DNA from: Chitinophaga varians
GTDB taxonomy: Bacteria; Bacteroidota; Bacteroidia; Chitinophagales; Chitinophagaceae
Reading direction: 5' to 3'
Length of the DNA: 64,000 bases
NCBI RefSeq assembly: GCF_012641275.1
Contig: NZ_JABAIA010000001.1
Span: 1,674,001 to 1,738,000 of the forward strand
In this document: positions 17,087 through 25,540 of the stretch, in pieces
Numbering within the stretch: position 1 is the first letter of the stretch
Layout: each line of letters starts with the position of its first letter
Translations under genes and position numbers: made by a program
Notes under the pieces: model-generated
What the model was told of the DNA's origin: nothing
The model's input: the letters and a program-made list of their open reading frames with translations, nothing else
The model's database searches: none

Positions 17087-18217
17087 TTACAGTCGCGTTT
17101 TCAGTTGCTGTACCATTCCTGTTTTCCACGTAGCGAAAGTACCGGCCAGTATCTGGCGGCGGGCTTCCTTGACCAGCTCCAGATAAAAAGCGAGGTTGTG
17201 GATACTCGCCAATGTCATGCCTAAAATTTCACCGGCCACAAACAGGTGGCGCAGGTAGGCACGGGAGTAGTCACGGGTGGCAAAACATTCGCTGTTGGCG
17301 TCGATCGGATTAAAATCGGTGGCCCACTTTTTATTACGGATGTTCATCACGCCGTTCCAGGTAAAGAGCATGCCATTACGGCCGTTACGGGTGGGCATTA
17401 CGCAGTCGAACATATCCACGCCGAGGGCGATATTTTCCAGGATGTTCCAGGGCGTGCCTACGCCCATGAGGTAACGGGGCTTGTCCTGCGGCAGGATTTC
17501 GGTCACCAGGCCGCACATTTCATACATTTCATTTTCCGGTTCGCCTACGCTCAAACCACCGATGGCATTGCCTGCGGCGCCACGGGAGGCGATATACTCC
17601 GCAGATGCCTTACGGAGGTCTTTATAGGTACTGCCCTGTACGATGGGGAACAGGGTCTGTTCATGGCCGTAGGCGGGCTGTGTGTCTTTCAGTCGCTGAA
17701 TGCAGCGGTCCAGCCAGCGGTGCGTCAGCTCCATGGATTTACGTGCATAGCGGTATTCTGAAGGGTACGGCGGGCATTCATCGAATGCCATGATAATATC
17801 GGCGCCGATGGTCCGTTGGATATCCATCACGTTTTCGGGGGTGAACAGGTGTTTGGAGCCATCGATATGGGATTGAAACACCACCCCTTCTTCCTTGATT
17901 TTGCGGTTGGCGGCCAGGGAAAATACCTGATACCCGCCACTGTCGGTCAGTATAGGGCGGTCCCAGCCGTTGAACTTATGCAGGCCGCCGGCCAGTGACA
18001 ACACTTCCAGCCCCGGGCGCAGGTACAGATGGTAAGTATTGCCCAGGATGATCTGTGCCTGTACATCGTCACGTACCTGGTCCTGGGTAACGGCTTTCAC
18101 GCTGCCCACTGTGCCTACCGGCATAAAAATCGGCGTTTCTATGGTCCCATGGGCCGTGGTGATCTTACCTGCCCTGGCATTACTGCCTTTATCTGTAGTT
18201 ATCAGTTCAAAATTCAC
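17087..18217 (-). CDS. tgt: Queuine tRNA-ribosyltransferase with altered zinc site
   Basis: Exchanges guanine-34 of GUN-anticodon tRNAs for preQ1, a step of queuosine synthesis. 376 residues, starting at a GTG. TIM-barrel motifs are intact: LTDSGGYQVFSL, GGLSVGEPENEMYEM, YLMGVGTP and FDCVMPTRNGRNG (catalytic Asp). The C-terminal zinc motif, normally CxCxxC plus His, reads SECFAT just before RDYSRAYLRHLF. Only Cys311 remains, while Ser309 and Thr314 replace the other two; the SIHNLAFY histidine is kept. I recall similar losses in other Bacteroidota Tgts, so this may be lineage-wide. queE of the same pathway lies 14 kb away. Confidence 0.93.
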   Translation of the reverse strand: MNFELITTDKGSNARAGKITTAHGTIETPIFMPVGTVGSVKAVTQDQVRDDVQAQIILGNTYHLYLRPGLEVLSLAGGLHKFNGWDRPILTDSGGYQVFSLAANRKIKEEGVVFQSHIDGSKHLFTPENVMDIQRTIGADIIMAFDECPPYPSEYRYARKSMELTHRWLDRCIQRLKDTQPAYGHEQTLFPIVQGSTYKDLRKASAEYIASRGAAGNAIGGLSVGEPENEMYEMCGLVTEILPQDKPRYLMGVGTPWNILENIALGVDMFDCVMPTRNGRNGMLFTWNGVMNIRNKKWATDFNPIDANSECFATRDYSRAYLRHLFVAGEILGMTLASIHNLAFYLELVKEARRQILAGTFATWKTGMVQQLKTRL

Positions 18218-18327
18218 AGCTCTTAATTTCAGCGTGCAAAGATCGGATTATTTGGCTATTTTCTCATTTGATGATTTTATCCTTCGAAGCAGGATTTTTT
18301 ATTATTTTACAGATAATAAAAATATTA

Positions 18328-18335
18328 TATTTTTG
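18328..18335 (+). promoter_or_regulatory. -7 promoter box of the glycosyltransferase gene
   Basis: TATTTTTG matches TAnnTTTG and ends 8 bp before the ATG at 18344, so the transcript would have almost no leader. Confidence 0.5.
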
Positions 18336-18343
18336 CCAGCATT

Positions 18344-19480
18344 ATGCTTGACAATCTGGGTGAAATTGCCTTATACTTTTTCGCTGCCGTAGCAGGAATT
18401 CAAACGATATATTATCTGTTTGTCTTTTCCCGGGTAGCTTTTTATCGTCGTAAGTTTGACCTGGACCAAGCGCCTGGCGGCCCTTTTTCAGTGATCATCT
18501 GCGCCAAGGATGAAGAACTTAACCTGCAGAAAAATCTGCCGGGCGTATTACAGCAGCGTTATCATGTGCATCATAAACCGGAATATGAGGTGATTGTGGT
18601 CAACGATAACTCTGAAGATGATACCAAATATTATCTCCGCTCCATAGAGCCGGGTTATCCACACTACCGTCATATTGAAATCAAACAGGCCGCCAAATTC
18701 ATCCCCGGGAAAAAATATCCGCTGTCCATAGGCCTGAAAGGCGCCCAGTACGATAATGTACTGCTTACGGACGCCGACTGCAAACCGGGTAGCACATACT
18801 GGCTGACGTTAATGAGCCAGGGGTTTGACGATAATAAGGAAATCGTGCTGGGTTACGGCGCTTACCATAAAAAACCGGGCTTCCTGAATAAAGTGATCCG
18901 TTACGAAACCTTTTTCAGTGCCCTGCAGCACCTGTCCTTTGCCATGAGCGGCATGCCCTACATGGGCGTGGGCCGCAACCTGGCTTACAAGAGGGAGCTG
19001 TTCTTCCGCCATAAAGGATTTACCAGCCATCAGCACCTGGCCAGCGGCGATGACGATCTGTTTGTCAATTCCGCCGCCAACCGCAAAAATGTGGGAGTGG
19101 TCATCGATAAGCAGGCATTTACCTATTCAGAGCCTAAACTGAGCTGGAAAAGCTGGTTCAGGCAAAAAACAAGGCATATGTCCACCGGCAAACACTACCG
19201 CTTTGGGCATAAGTTTGTGCTGGGCCTGTTTTCCCTGACACATTTCCTCTTTTACCCGGCCCTTATTTTCGCGCTGTTTTTCCCGCCGCCAATTTTGTGG
19301 TACGTGCTGGGCATCTTCGCGACCAAGGTACTGGTGCAGTCCATTATCACCTACGCCGCCATGCGCAGGCTCGATGAAAGCGATCTTTTCAAGTTCAGCT
19401 GGCTGATGGACATCTTCATGGTATTATATTATATCATCTTTACGCCGGCGCTGATGTTCCGCTCCAAAAACAAATGGTAG
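18344..19480 (+). CDS. Membrane glycosyltransferase, family 2
   Basis: A 378-residue processive-type GT2 enzyme. An N-terminal membrane helix (about 7-30) is followed by the GT-A domain from about 46 (PFSVIICAKDEELNL). It has a UDP-sugar region VVNDNSEDDT, the DxD motif LTDADC, the GDDDLF acceptor/base motif and RQKTRHMS in place of QxxRW. Two or three C-terminal membrane helices follow (about 290-310, 313-335, 350-370). Such proteins add sugars to lipids or export polymers; donor and acceptor are unknown. It is transcribed away from tgt and ends in a hairpin before rsmG. Confidence 0.87.
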   Translation: MLDNLGEIALYFFAAVAGIQTIYYLFVFSRVAFYRRKFDLDQAPGGPFSVIICAKDEELNLQKNLPGVLQQRYHVHHKPEYEVIVVNDNSEDDTKYYLRSIEPGYPHYRHIEIKQAAKFIPGKKYPLSIGLKGAQYDNVLLTDADCKPGSTYWLTLMSQGFDDNKEIVLGYGAYHKKPGFLNKVIRYETFFSALQHLSFAMSGMPYMGVGRNLAYKRELFFRHKGFTSHQHLASGDDDLFVNSAANRKNVGVVIDKQAFTYSEPKLSWKSWFRQKTRHMSTGKHYRFGHKFVLGLFSLTHFLFYPALIFALFFPPPILWYVLGIFATKVLVQSIITYAAMRRLDESDLFKFSWLMDIFMVLYYIIFTPALMFRSKNKW

Positions 19481-19502
19481 GTCATCTACCTGAATGATAA
19501 CA

Positions 19503-19527
19503 GAATGGCGGAGATACTCCGCCATTC
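19503..19527 (+). terminator. Hairpin after the glycosyltransferase gene
   Basis: An 11 bp perfect stem (19503-19513 with 19517-19527) and three-base loop, then gtcgtttta. The U-tract is short, so termination may be partial. Confidence 0.6.
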
Positions 19528-19551
19528 GTCGTTTTATAAGGGCCAATTCTT

Positions 19552-19559
19552 TACTTTTG
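19552..19559 (+). promoter_or_regulatory. -7 promoter box of rsmG, nearly touching its ATG
   Basis: TACTTTTG fits TAnnTTTG and ends four bases before the ATG at 19564. Transcription would begin at or within a few bases of the start codon, implying a leaderless mRNA. Confidence 0.55.
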
Positions 19560-19563
19560 CGCC

Positions 19564-20193
19564 ATGGAGATTATTTTAAAGTATTTCAGCGATTTTACGC
19601 CTGCCCAGTCACAACAGTTGGAAGCCCTGAAAGGATTGTATGAGGAATGGAACGGGAAAATCAATGTGATTTCCCGGAAGGATATTGATTCTTTGTATGA
19701 GCGGCATGTGCTGCATTCCCTGAGCATAGCGGCCATCGCAGATTTCCAGCCGGGCACCCAGATACTGGACCTGGGCACCGGAGGCGGTTTCCCCGGCATT
19801 CCGCTGGCCATCTTCTTCCCCGAAGTACAGTTCCACCTGGTAGACTCCATCGGCAAAAAAATCAAGGTGGTACAGGGCGTTGCAGAAGCCCTCGGCCTGA
19901 AAAACGTTACCAGCGCACATAGCCGCGTAGAAGAGATTAAAAACCGTAAATTCGATATCGTAGTGTCCAGGGCAGTAGCCCCGCTGGCCGACCTGTGGCG
20001 GTGGAGCAAGCCCCTACTGAAAAAATCGGCCGTGCCCGGCAAACAGTTCGAAAAAGGACTGATATGCCTGAAAGGCGGCGACCTGGCGCAGGAAATCTCT
20101 GAAAGCGGCGTAAAACCGCGGTTAATAGACATTTATGATATTTTTCCGGAAGAAAGTTTTAAGGAAAAATACATTGTGATGGTTAAAAGCTGA
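19564..20193 (+). CDS. rsmG: 16S rRNA (guanine-527-N7)-methyltransferase RsmG
   Basis: A 209-residue enzyme that methylates G527 of 16S rRNA in the 530 loop using SAM. Family marks are NVISRKDIDSLYERHVLHSL at about 36-55, the SAM loop ILDLGTGGGFPGIPLA at about 69-84, and VVSRAVAPLADL at about 137-148. Length is normal for GidB/RsmG. The ATG at 19564 directly follows a -7 box. Loss of this enzyme gives low-level streptomycin resistance in other bacteria. It is a single gene, with the sigma factor gene about 125 bp downstream. Confidence 0.95.
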   Translation: MEIILKYFSDFTPAQSQQLEALKGLYEEWNGKINVISRKDIDSLYERHVLHSLSIAAIADFQPGTQILDLGTGGGFPGIPLAIFFPEVQFHLVDSIGKKIKVVQGVAEALGLKNVTSAHSRVEEIKNRKFDIVVSRAVAPLADLWRWSKPLLKKSAVPGKQFEKGLICLKGGDLAQEISESGVKPRLIDIYDIFPEESFKEKYIVMVKS

Positions 20194-20317
20194 GGATTAC
20201 CCGCCATGGACGCTGGTTTTGTTGCCCCTGATATTTTTTTCAAGAAAAATAAAATATCGTTTTTACTGTTTCGTCTTCCTTATTACGATGAAACAGTTGC
20301 TCCTCACAAACAGCATA

Positions 20318-20875
20318 ATGGCCCAAGAGCAAAACGACCGCATACAGGCTACGGTAAAGCAGGAACGCAAGCGTTTACTGCACTTCATCCGGCAGCGTGT
20401 CAACAACGCGTCGGATGCGGAGGACATATTGCAGGACGTACTGTACCAGTTCACCGAATACCTGCGCCTCGGCAGTCAGATAGACTCCATTACGGGCTGG
20501 CTCTTTGCGGTGACGCGCAACCGGATCACCGACTGGTTCCGCAAGAAAAAAGAAACACCTTTCACCGACTTTACGCGCGAAATAGAAGGAGAGGAAGTCC
20601 TTTTTCTGCCGGAAATCCTTGCTGATGAAAACTTACAAGCCGACACCCCGTTAACGCGGAAGATCATATCGGAAGCGATTACACAGGCTATCGATGAATT
20701 ACCTGCCGAACAAAAACAGGTCTTCCTGCAACACGAACTGGAAGGCAAATCATTTAAGGAAATGAGCGAAGAAACAGGCATCGGCGTCAATACGCTGTTG
20801 TCCAGGAAACGCTATGCAGTGCTGTATCTGCGGGAACGGCTGGCAGAACTTTATCAGGAACTATTTAATAACTAA
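20318..20875 (+). CDS. ECF-type RNA polymerase sigma factor
   Basis: 185 residues from the ATG at 20318 (MAQEQNDRIQATVKQ); in-frame ATGs at 20219 and 20288 would add a hydrophobic stretch foreign to the family. Region sigma-2 is clear: ASDAEDILQDVLYQFTEY, then ITGWLFAVTRNRITDWFRK. Region sigma-4 reads LPAEQKQVFLQHELEGKSF, then IGVNTLLSRKRYAV. It opens a three-gene unit (gaps 18 and 21 bp) with a small membrane protein and a 69-residue protein. No classical FecR-like anti-sigma gene follows, so the membrane protein is the best candidate for a controlling partner. That last point is inference. Confidence 0.88.
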   Translation: MAQEQNDRIQATVKQERKRLLHFIRQRVNNASDAEDILQDVLYQFTEYLRLGSQIDSITGWLFAVTRNRITDWFRKKKETPFTDFTREIEGEEVLFLPEILADENLQADTPLTRKIISEAITQAIDELPAEQKQVFLQHELEGKSFKEMSEETGIGVNTLLSRKRYAVLYLRERLAELYQELFNN

Positions 20876-20893
20876 CATCAAATTATTCAAGAT

Positions 20894-21280
20894 ATGCGAC
20901 CCATCAAAAAAATAGGATTGGTTTTCTTAGGCATCGCCTTTTTTGCCCTTGTCATCCTGCTGACGCAGGTTTTATGGAACAACCTGATTCCGGAACTTTT
21001 CCACGGCCCCGTTATCTCCTACTGGCAAGCCCTCGGCCTGCTCGTACTCGGTAAACTGCTGTTTGGCTGGCATGGCCACAAACCCGGCGGCGGCAAATGG
21101 GGCGGCGGATGGCGCCAACGCAAAGAATGGAAAGAAAAACTGGCCAACATGACTCCCGAACAACGGGAAAAAATAAAACAACGCTTCCGCCAGTACTGCG
21201 ATCCCCGTGGATTTAACTGGCATGAGGACGAATTTGACCAGCAGAAGGACCGCGGCGAAAAAGAGGACAAACAAGTATAA
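20894..21280 (+). CDS. Small membrane protein in sigma factor operon
   Basis: 128 residues, not matched to a named family. A transmembrane helix covers about 7-28 (IGLVFLGIAFFALVILL) and a second hydrophobic segment about 41-57. A Gly/His/Trp-rich stretch follows (WHGHKPGGGKWGGGW), then a charged helix with LANMTPEQREKIKQRFRQY, reminiscent of the helical MTPEQR motif of periplasmic Spy/CpxP-type sensors. The tail is acidic and basic (FDQQKDRGEKEDKQ). It sits 18 bp after the sigma factor gene, so it could sense the envelope or metals and restrain the sigma factor. This is a hypothesis drawn from position and composition. Confidence 0.75.
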   Translation: MRPIKKIGLVFLGIAFFALVILLTQVLWNNLIPELFHGPVISYWQALGLLVLGKLLFGWHGHKPGGGKWGGGWRQRKEWKEKLANMTPEQREKIKQRFRQYCDPRGFNWHEDEFDQQKDRGEKEDKQV

Positions 21281-21301
21281 CCCAACTAAATCCATTCCGC
21301 T

Positions 21302-21511
21302 ATGATAGGCATCTTCAAAACCAATATCGGGAACACACAGGAAAAACAGGCCATGATACAGGCAATCACCTCCCGCTTTGAGGTGGCCAGCTGCCACGTG
21401 GACCTCGATGACTGCGACAGGGTACTCAGAATTGGTGACCTCCGGGTAGCTGAGAATATCATCATTGATTTCGTACAACAGCAGGGTTTTTTGTGTGAAG
21501 TACTGGAATAA
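21302..21511 (+). CDS. Small heavy-metal-domain-like protein lacking CxxC
   Basis: 69 residues, 21 bp after the membrane protein gene. The pattern of secondary structure suggests beta-alpha-beta-beta-alpha-beta, as in HMA ferredoxin-like domains: IGIFKTNI, then a helix with QAMIQAITSRF, then ASCHVDLDD, VLRIGD, a helix ENIIIDFVQQQ and FLCEVLE. The metal-binding CxxC loop after the first strand is absent (NIGNTQEKQ). Single cysteines at about 31, 38 and 65 remain. It has no signal peptide. It may be a regulatory or decoy relative of copper chaperone domains; the fold match is by eye only. Confidence 0.68.
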   Translation: MIGIFKTNIGNTQEKQAMIQAITSRFEVASCHVDLDDCDRVLRIGDLRVAENIIIDFVQQQGFLCEVLE

Positions 21512-21707
21512 GTGAGTTTTTTACAGGAAGAAATGATCCATTTATCGGGTTTAGCACCCGAAAAGTAAACATTAATATATTTTATATCTGTCATTTTATT
21601 GGACAGGTCGCAAAACCGGCGTAACTTCAGGAAGAATGCAAAGTGGCCCGGGTATCAGTTTGGAAGCTTCCGGTTTTGTGTTTTATGCACCCTTTAAATC
21701 ATTTCCT

Positions 21708-22274
21708 ATGTACCTGAACCAGCATGAGATCCATTCTCAGATAAATAGCAGCTTCGATAATTTCGTTGATTTTGTGCAGACATTGCCGGATCACCGTTTT
21801 ACCGCTACGCCCTATGGCAAATGGTCTGCAGGACAACAGCTCCAACATCTCATTAAATCGTCCAGGCCGGTAGCTACCGCCATGGGCTATCCAAAAATAC
21901 TGCTGCATTACTTCGGCACCAGCCGCCAGCCGTCACGCTCCTACCATCAACTGGTGGAAGACTATCGTCAGCTGCTGGCACAGGGCGGCAAATCCACCAT
22001 CACTTACCTGCCCGGCATTGTTTATGGCGCCCAGCGGCCCATACTCATAGAGGCCTTCCTTAAACAAAAGAACAGACTGCTAGAGAATCTGGGCAGATGG
22101 TCCGAAAACGAGCTAGATAAGTATCGCCTGCCTCATCCCCTGCTGGGGAAAATCACCCTGCGGGAAATGCTGTACTTCACGGCCTATCATACAGAACATC
22201 ATCTGGAACAATTGAAATTCCATGAATTACAAGGCCATAACTGGGAAAATCAATTACAACAACTCATCTTTTAA
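21708..22274 (+). CDS. DinB-family protein
   Basis: 188 residues from the ATG at 21708 (MYLNQHEIHSQINSS); an upstream in-frame ATG at 21636 adds an unlikely segment. It belongs to the DinB_2/YfiT-like four-helix fold. The metal-binding histidines would be those in SAGQQLQHLIKS (about residue 47), and in YHTEHHLEQLKFHE near the C terminus. Many members are thiol-S-transferase-like or of unknown role in Bacteroidota. It is followed by a strong terminator and stands alone. The family is fairly sure, the reaction unknown. Confidence 0.8.
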   Translation: MYLNQHEIHSQINSSFDNFVDFVQTLPDHRFTATPYGKWSAGQQLQHLIKSSRPVATAMGYPKILLHYFGTSRQPSRSYHQLVEDYRQLLAQGGKSTITYLPGIVYGAQRPILIEAFLKQKNRLLENLGRWSENELDKYRLPHPLLGKITLREMLYFTAYHTEHHLEQLKFHELQGHNWENQLQQLIF

Positions 22275-22305
22275 TCGTTATATACCCAACTTATTTTTAC
22301 GCCTG

Positions 22306-22338
22306 ATCAGGACTGCGACGCCGTCCTGATTTTTTTTT
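22306..22338 (+). terminator. Intrinsic terminator of the DinB-family gene
   Basis: An 8 bp stem atcaggac/gtcctgat (22306-22313 with 22323-22330) followed by a run of T to 22338. Confidence 0.88.
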
Positions 22339-22440
22339 GCCCGGATTTTGTAATTTGAGAGATGACCACCAATTTGTCATACGCATAACCCCATGCCAGT
22401 TTAGCAGTACAAACCGTACATTATTTTTGAAAAATCTATC

Positions 22441-23460
22441 ATGACGAAAACAGCATTAGTATTAGGAGGAGGCGGTGCCCGTTGCGCCTTCGCCATAGGA
22501 GTGGTCAGGTATATCCAGCAACATCATCCGGACATTCAATTCGATATCGTTTGCGGCACCAGCACCGGCTCGCTGATCGCACTGCTGGCAGCCATCGGAG
22601 ACAATGAACTGGCAGAAAAGATCTTTACCGCCAATGTCACACCCGATTTCCTGTCTACCAACCATGCTATCCAGCGGCTGGCCAACAACCACCTTTCGCT
22701 GTATAACATTATTCCGTTACTGCATAAAATCAATGCTATCGTTACGGAAGACCGCTACCGCCAGTTGATGGCTTCGCCACGTGAACTGTTCATTGCTACC
22801 AGAAGCCTCCAAACCGGCAGCAATATCTATTACTCCAACCGCGAGTCCAACAGCAACGGCTATACGGTAAAAAAAATCGGTGACGTATATACGCTGCGTG
22901 ACGCAATGGTAGCTTCTTTCACGCAACCGGCATTTATGCCGCCGGTAGATATTACGGAACCCAACCAGCCGCTGCAGCAACTCATTGATGGCGGCGGCCC
23001 TTTGTACGCTCCGATAAAACTCGCCATAGACAGGGGCGCAACAGATATCTACCTGGTACTGCACACGCCGGTGGAACAGGAAGCCTATCATATCCAGTTT
23101 AAAAACCTGGTCGATGTATTGGAACGTACTATGGACTGGGCCACGATCAATATGTCTGAAAAAGATATCGCTGTGCCCATGGTGTACAATCAGTCGCTCC
23201 GTTACCTGGAAGCTATACAGCGCCAGTTACTGGCTGCCGGCGTATCACCGGAAACTGTCCACCAGTGTTTTGACCTGCCGGAAGCCGCGCCCTTCAAAGG
23301 AAAGAAGATAGTAAACCTGCATGTGATAAGGCCCGATACGCCACCGGCCGCCGGCATGGGTGGGTTGGAATTTATCAACCGTGCTATCAGAAGCATGATA
23401 GCCGATGGGGAAACAAAAGCTGCCGAAACATTTAAACAGCTACATATTCAACCAGTATAA
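22441..23460 (+). CDS. Patatin-like phospholipase
   Basis: A 339-residue predicted lipid acyl hydrolase. The oxyanion glycine run is LVLGGGGARCAFAIG at about 7-21, the nucleophile elbow CGTSTGS holds Ser41, and the dyad Asp183 is in IDGGGPLYAP. It has no signal peptide, so it probably acts in the cytoplasm or at the inner membrane face. Patatin enzymes cleave acyl chains from phospholipids; some are toxins or storage-lipid enzymes. No toxin or defence partner is nearby, so a housekeeping lipase is the modest call. It shares a bidirectional terminator with the convergent M1 peptidase gene. Confidence 0.9.
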   Translation: MTKTALVLGGGGARCAFAIGVVRYIQQHHPDIQFDIVCGTSTGSLIALLAAIGDNELAEKIFTANVTPDFLSTNHAIQRLANNHLSLYNIIPLLHKINAIVTEDRYRQLMASPRELFIATRSLQTGSNIYYSNRESNSNGYTVKKIGDVYTLRDAMVASFTQPAFMPPVDITEPNQPLQQLIDGGGPLYAPIKLAIDRGATDIYLVLHTPVEQEAYHIQFKNLVDVLERTMDWATINMSEKDIAVPMVYNQSLRYLEAIQRQLLAAGVSPETVHQCFDLPEAAPFKGKKIVNLHVIRPDTPPAAGMGGLEFINRAIRSMIADGETKAAETFKQLHIQPV

Positions 23461-23500
23461 AAGCGGAAGACCGAAGCTATGCTTCGGTCTTCCGCTTTTA
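23458..23500. terminator. Bidirectional terminator, patatin / M1 peptidase
   Basis: A perfect 20 bp stem (23458-23477 with 23481-23500) with loop tat between convergent genes. It contains the recurring core GACCGAAGC. Confidence 0.88.
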
Positions 23501-23514
23501 TACTGTATCCTATT

Positions 23515-25401
23515 TTAGGACACTGCTTTATTATTACTTCTGTCGACATCTGCCAAACGCTGGCTGGGATCAATTTCCAGCTCTTTTATTTCAGACAGTG
23601 GCAGGTCCAGTTCCACCTCATAGGTAGCGTTGGTCCAGTACCAAACGGGATCGACTATACGTTTTACCCCGGGTTGTTCATTGGGCTTCTCGCCAAACAT
23701 GAGCGACATCGGGATATAGTGCATCACCTGATTGCCTTTTTTATCGGTCACCATAAAGTCTACCGGCATCGGGAACAAACCAACACGACGCAGGCGTACA
23801 ACGGTTTTGCTGCCCTTGCTATATACGCTGTCAATACCGTAATCAATATGTTTGGTGGAATTGATAAAGTATTGTTTGTACCAGTCCAGCTGAATACCGC
23901 TCTGCTTTTCCATTACGCGGATAAAGTCGTTGACATTCGGATGTTTGAATCGCCATTCGTTGTAATAGCGTAACAGGCCAGCATCACGGTTGTCTTTACC
24001 GATCACGTAACCCAGCTGCTCCAGGAATACGGCGCCTTTTGAATAGGCGGTAAGGCTGTAGCCGTAGTTGCTGTTAAAGTGATCTGCATGCGTGGATGCC
24101 GGTTCTTCATAAGGGCTGTTTACAAGGGCGAAATAGCCATTGTAGGAGCCTTCATGCGGATTTTTTCCTTTCAGGGAATCAACGGTGTTATAGTAGGTAG
24201 CATCTTCTCCGAAGGTGGTAAAACCTTCGTCCATCCATGGATAGAGGCTTTCATTGGTGGCCAGCATGCCCTGGTACCAGGTATGCATCCATTCATGCAA
24301 TGCCAGATTATAGAGTGCGGAGATGTTCCGGTTGCCCATGATCAGGGTGGCCATTGGATATTCCATACCGCCGTCGCCGCCCTGGATGAAGGAGTACTGC
24401 TGATAAGGATAGGCCCCGTAATGCGCTTTGATGTACTTATAGGCGCCGGGGATCAATTTAGCCAGCTCCGGCCATGACTCACGGGTGCTTTCATTTTCGA
24501 TATAGAAGAAGTGTGCCGTAAAGCCGTCTACTTTTTGCGTAATGTGTTTGTAGTCCGGATCTGCGGCCCATACGAAGTCATGCACGTTAGGCGCCACAAA
24601 ATGCCAGGTCAGTGTATTTCCGGCAGGACGGTTTACTTTGGCGCCTGGTGTTTCGTAACCATAGCCGATCTGGTTAGGGTTTTGCAGGTAACCGGTACCA
24701 GCCAGCACATATTTTTTATCGATGGCTATTTTCACATCATAATCGCCCCATACGCCGTAGAATTCACGGGCGATATAGGGAGTGGGATGCCATCCTTCGT
24801 AGTCGTATTCACACATTTTAGGATACCACTGGGCCATGGAGAAGTCCACCCCTTCTGAATTATTGCGGCCGCTTCTGCGGATCTGCACTGGTACCTGTGC
24901 TTCAAATTCCATGTCGAACACGGCTTTTGAATGTGGCAGGATAGGTTTGTCCAGCGGCACTTCCAGGATAGTTTCCACTACTTTGAATGCTTGTGCTTTG
25001 CCATCTCTTTTCAGGGAGATGATTTTCTGGTAGCCTATCTCGTCCGGTTTCAGTTTGGAGATGCGGTCCTGCACCCGGGCGTCCCAGTCCCGGCGGGGAT
25101 TGCCGTTTTTGTCTTTACCGAGCACGATTTTTCCCAGGTCGCGGCTGCGCACGTCCATCATACTGCCTGGCTGAAAGGCGTTCCAGTACAGGTGATAGAA
25201 GACTTTCTTCAGCGTGTCAGGAGAGTTATTGAAATACTCCAGATGTTGTGTGCCGGTCAGTTTGTTGGCGGGGGCGTCCATTGCCACGTCCATTGTATAC
25301 TTTACCCTTTGTTGCCAGCGGTCTGACTGTGCATTTAGTTGTAACCAGCTGCCTGTCATCATAGTAAGGGCCAGGCAGCTTCCTAATACCCCGTGCTTCA
25401 T
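23515..25401 (-). CDS. Secreted M1-family metallopeptidase
   Basis: A 628-residue aminopeptidase N-like zinc enzyme. A signal peptide (MKHGVLGSCLALTMMTG, ending LNAQ) directs it out of the cytoplasm. The N-terminal beta domain is followed by the exopeptidase loop GGDGGMEYPMATL (in place of GAMEN). The zinc site HEWMH follows (His369, Glu370, His373), with its downstream glutamate in MDEGFTTFGED. There is no T9SS sorting tail, so it is probably periplasmic. It removes N-terminal residues from peptides; specificity is not readable. Single gene with its own terminator. Confidence 0.92.
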   Translation of the reverse strand: MKHGVLGSCLALTMMTGSWLQLNAQSDRWQQRVKYTMDVAMDAPANKLTGTQHLEYFNNSPDTLKKVFYHLYWNAFQPGSMMDVRSRDLGKIVLGKDKNGNPRRDWDARVQDRISKLKPDEIGYQKIISLKRDGKAQAFKVVETILEVPLDKPILPHSKAVFDMEFEAQVPVQIRRSGRNNSEGVDFSMAQWYPKMCEYDYEGWHPTPYIAREFYGVWGDYDVKIAIDKKYVLAGTGYLQNPNQIGYGYETPGAKVNRPAGNTLTWHFVAPNVHDFVWAADPDYKHITQKVDGFTAHFFYIENESTRESWPELAKLIPGAYKYIKAHYGAYPYQQYSFIQGGDGGMEYPMATLIMGNRNISALYNLALHEWMHTWYQGMLATNESLYPWMDEGFTTFGEDATYYNTVDSLKGKNPHEGSYNGYFALVNSPYEEPASTHADHFNSNYGYSLTAYSKGAVFLEQLGYVIGKDNRDAGLLRYYNEWRFKHPNVNDFIRVMEKQSGIQLDWYKQYFINSTKHIDYGIDSVYSKGSKTVVRLRRVGLFPMPVDFMVTDKKGNQVMHYIPMSLMFGEKPNEQPGVKRIVDPVWYWTNATYEVELDLPLSEIKELEIDPSQRLADVDRSNNKAVS

Positions 25402-25540
25402 TCAGTATATTTTTATTCCGGGCTAAAATAAACAATTCGGGATAGCTATCCCGTAAAATTGGTCAAAATATACATCAGCAGGTCTTCCGCCTGTATGGGC
25501 GGTTATTGGGGGAAGATGTTACGGGATATCGGTAGATGGG

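Noticed and set aside
22441..23460. Patatin phospholipase as effector of an anti-phage (CBASS-type) system
   Set aside because: No cyclase, sensor or other defence gene is adjacent; it is a lone gene bounded by terminators on both sides.
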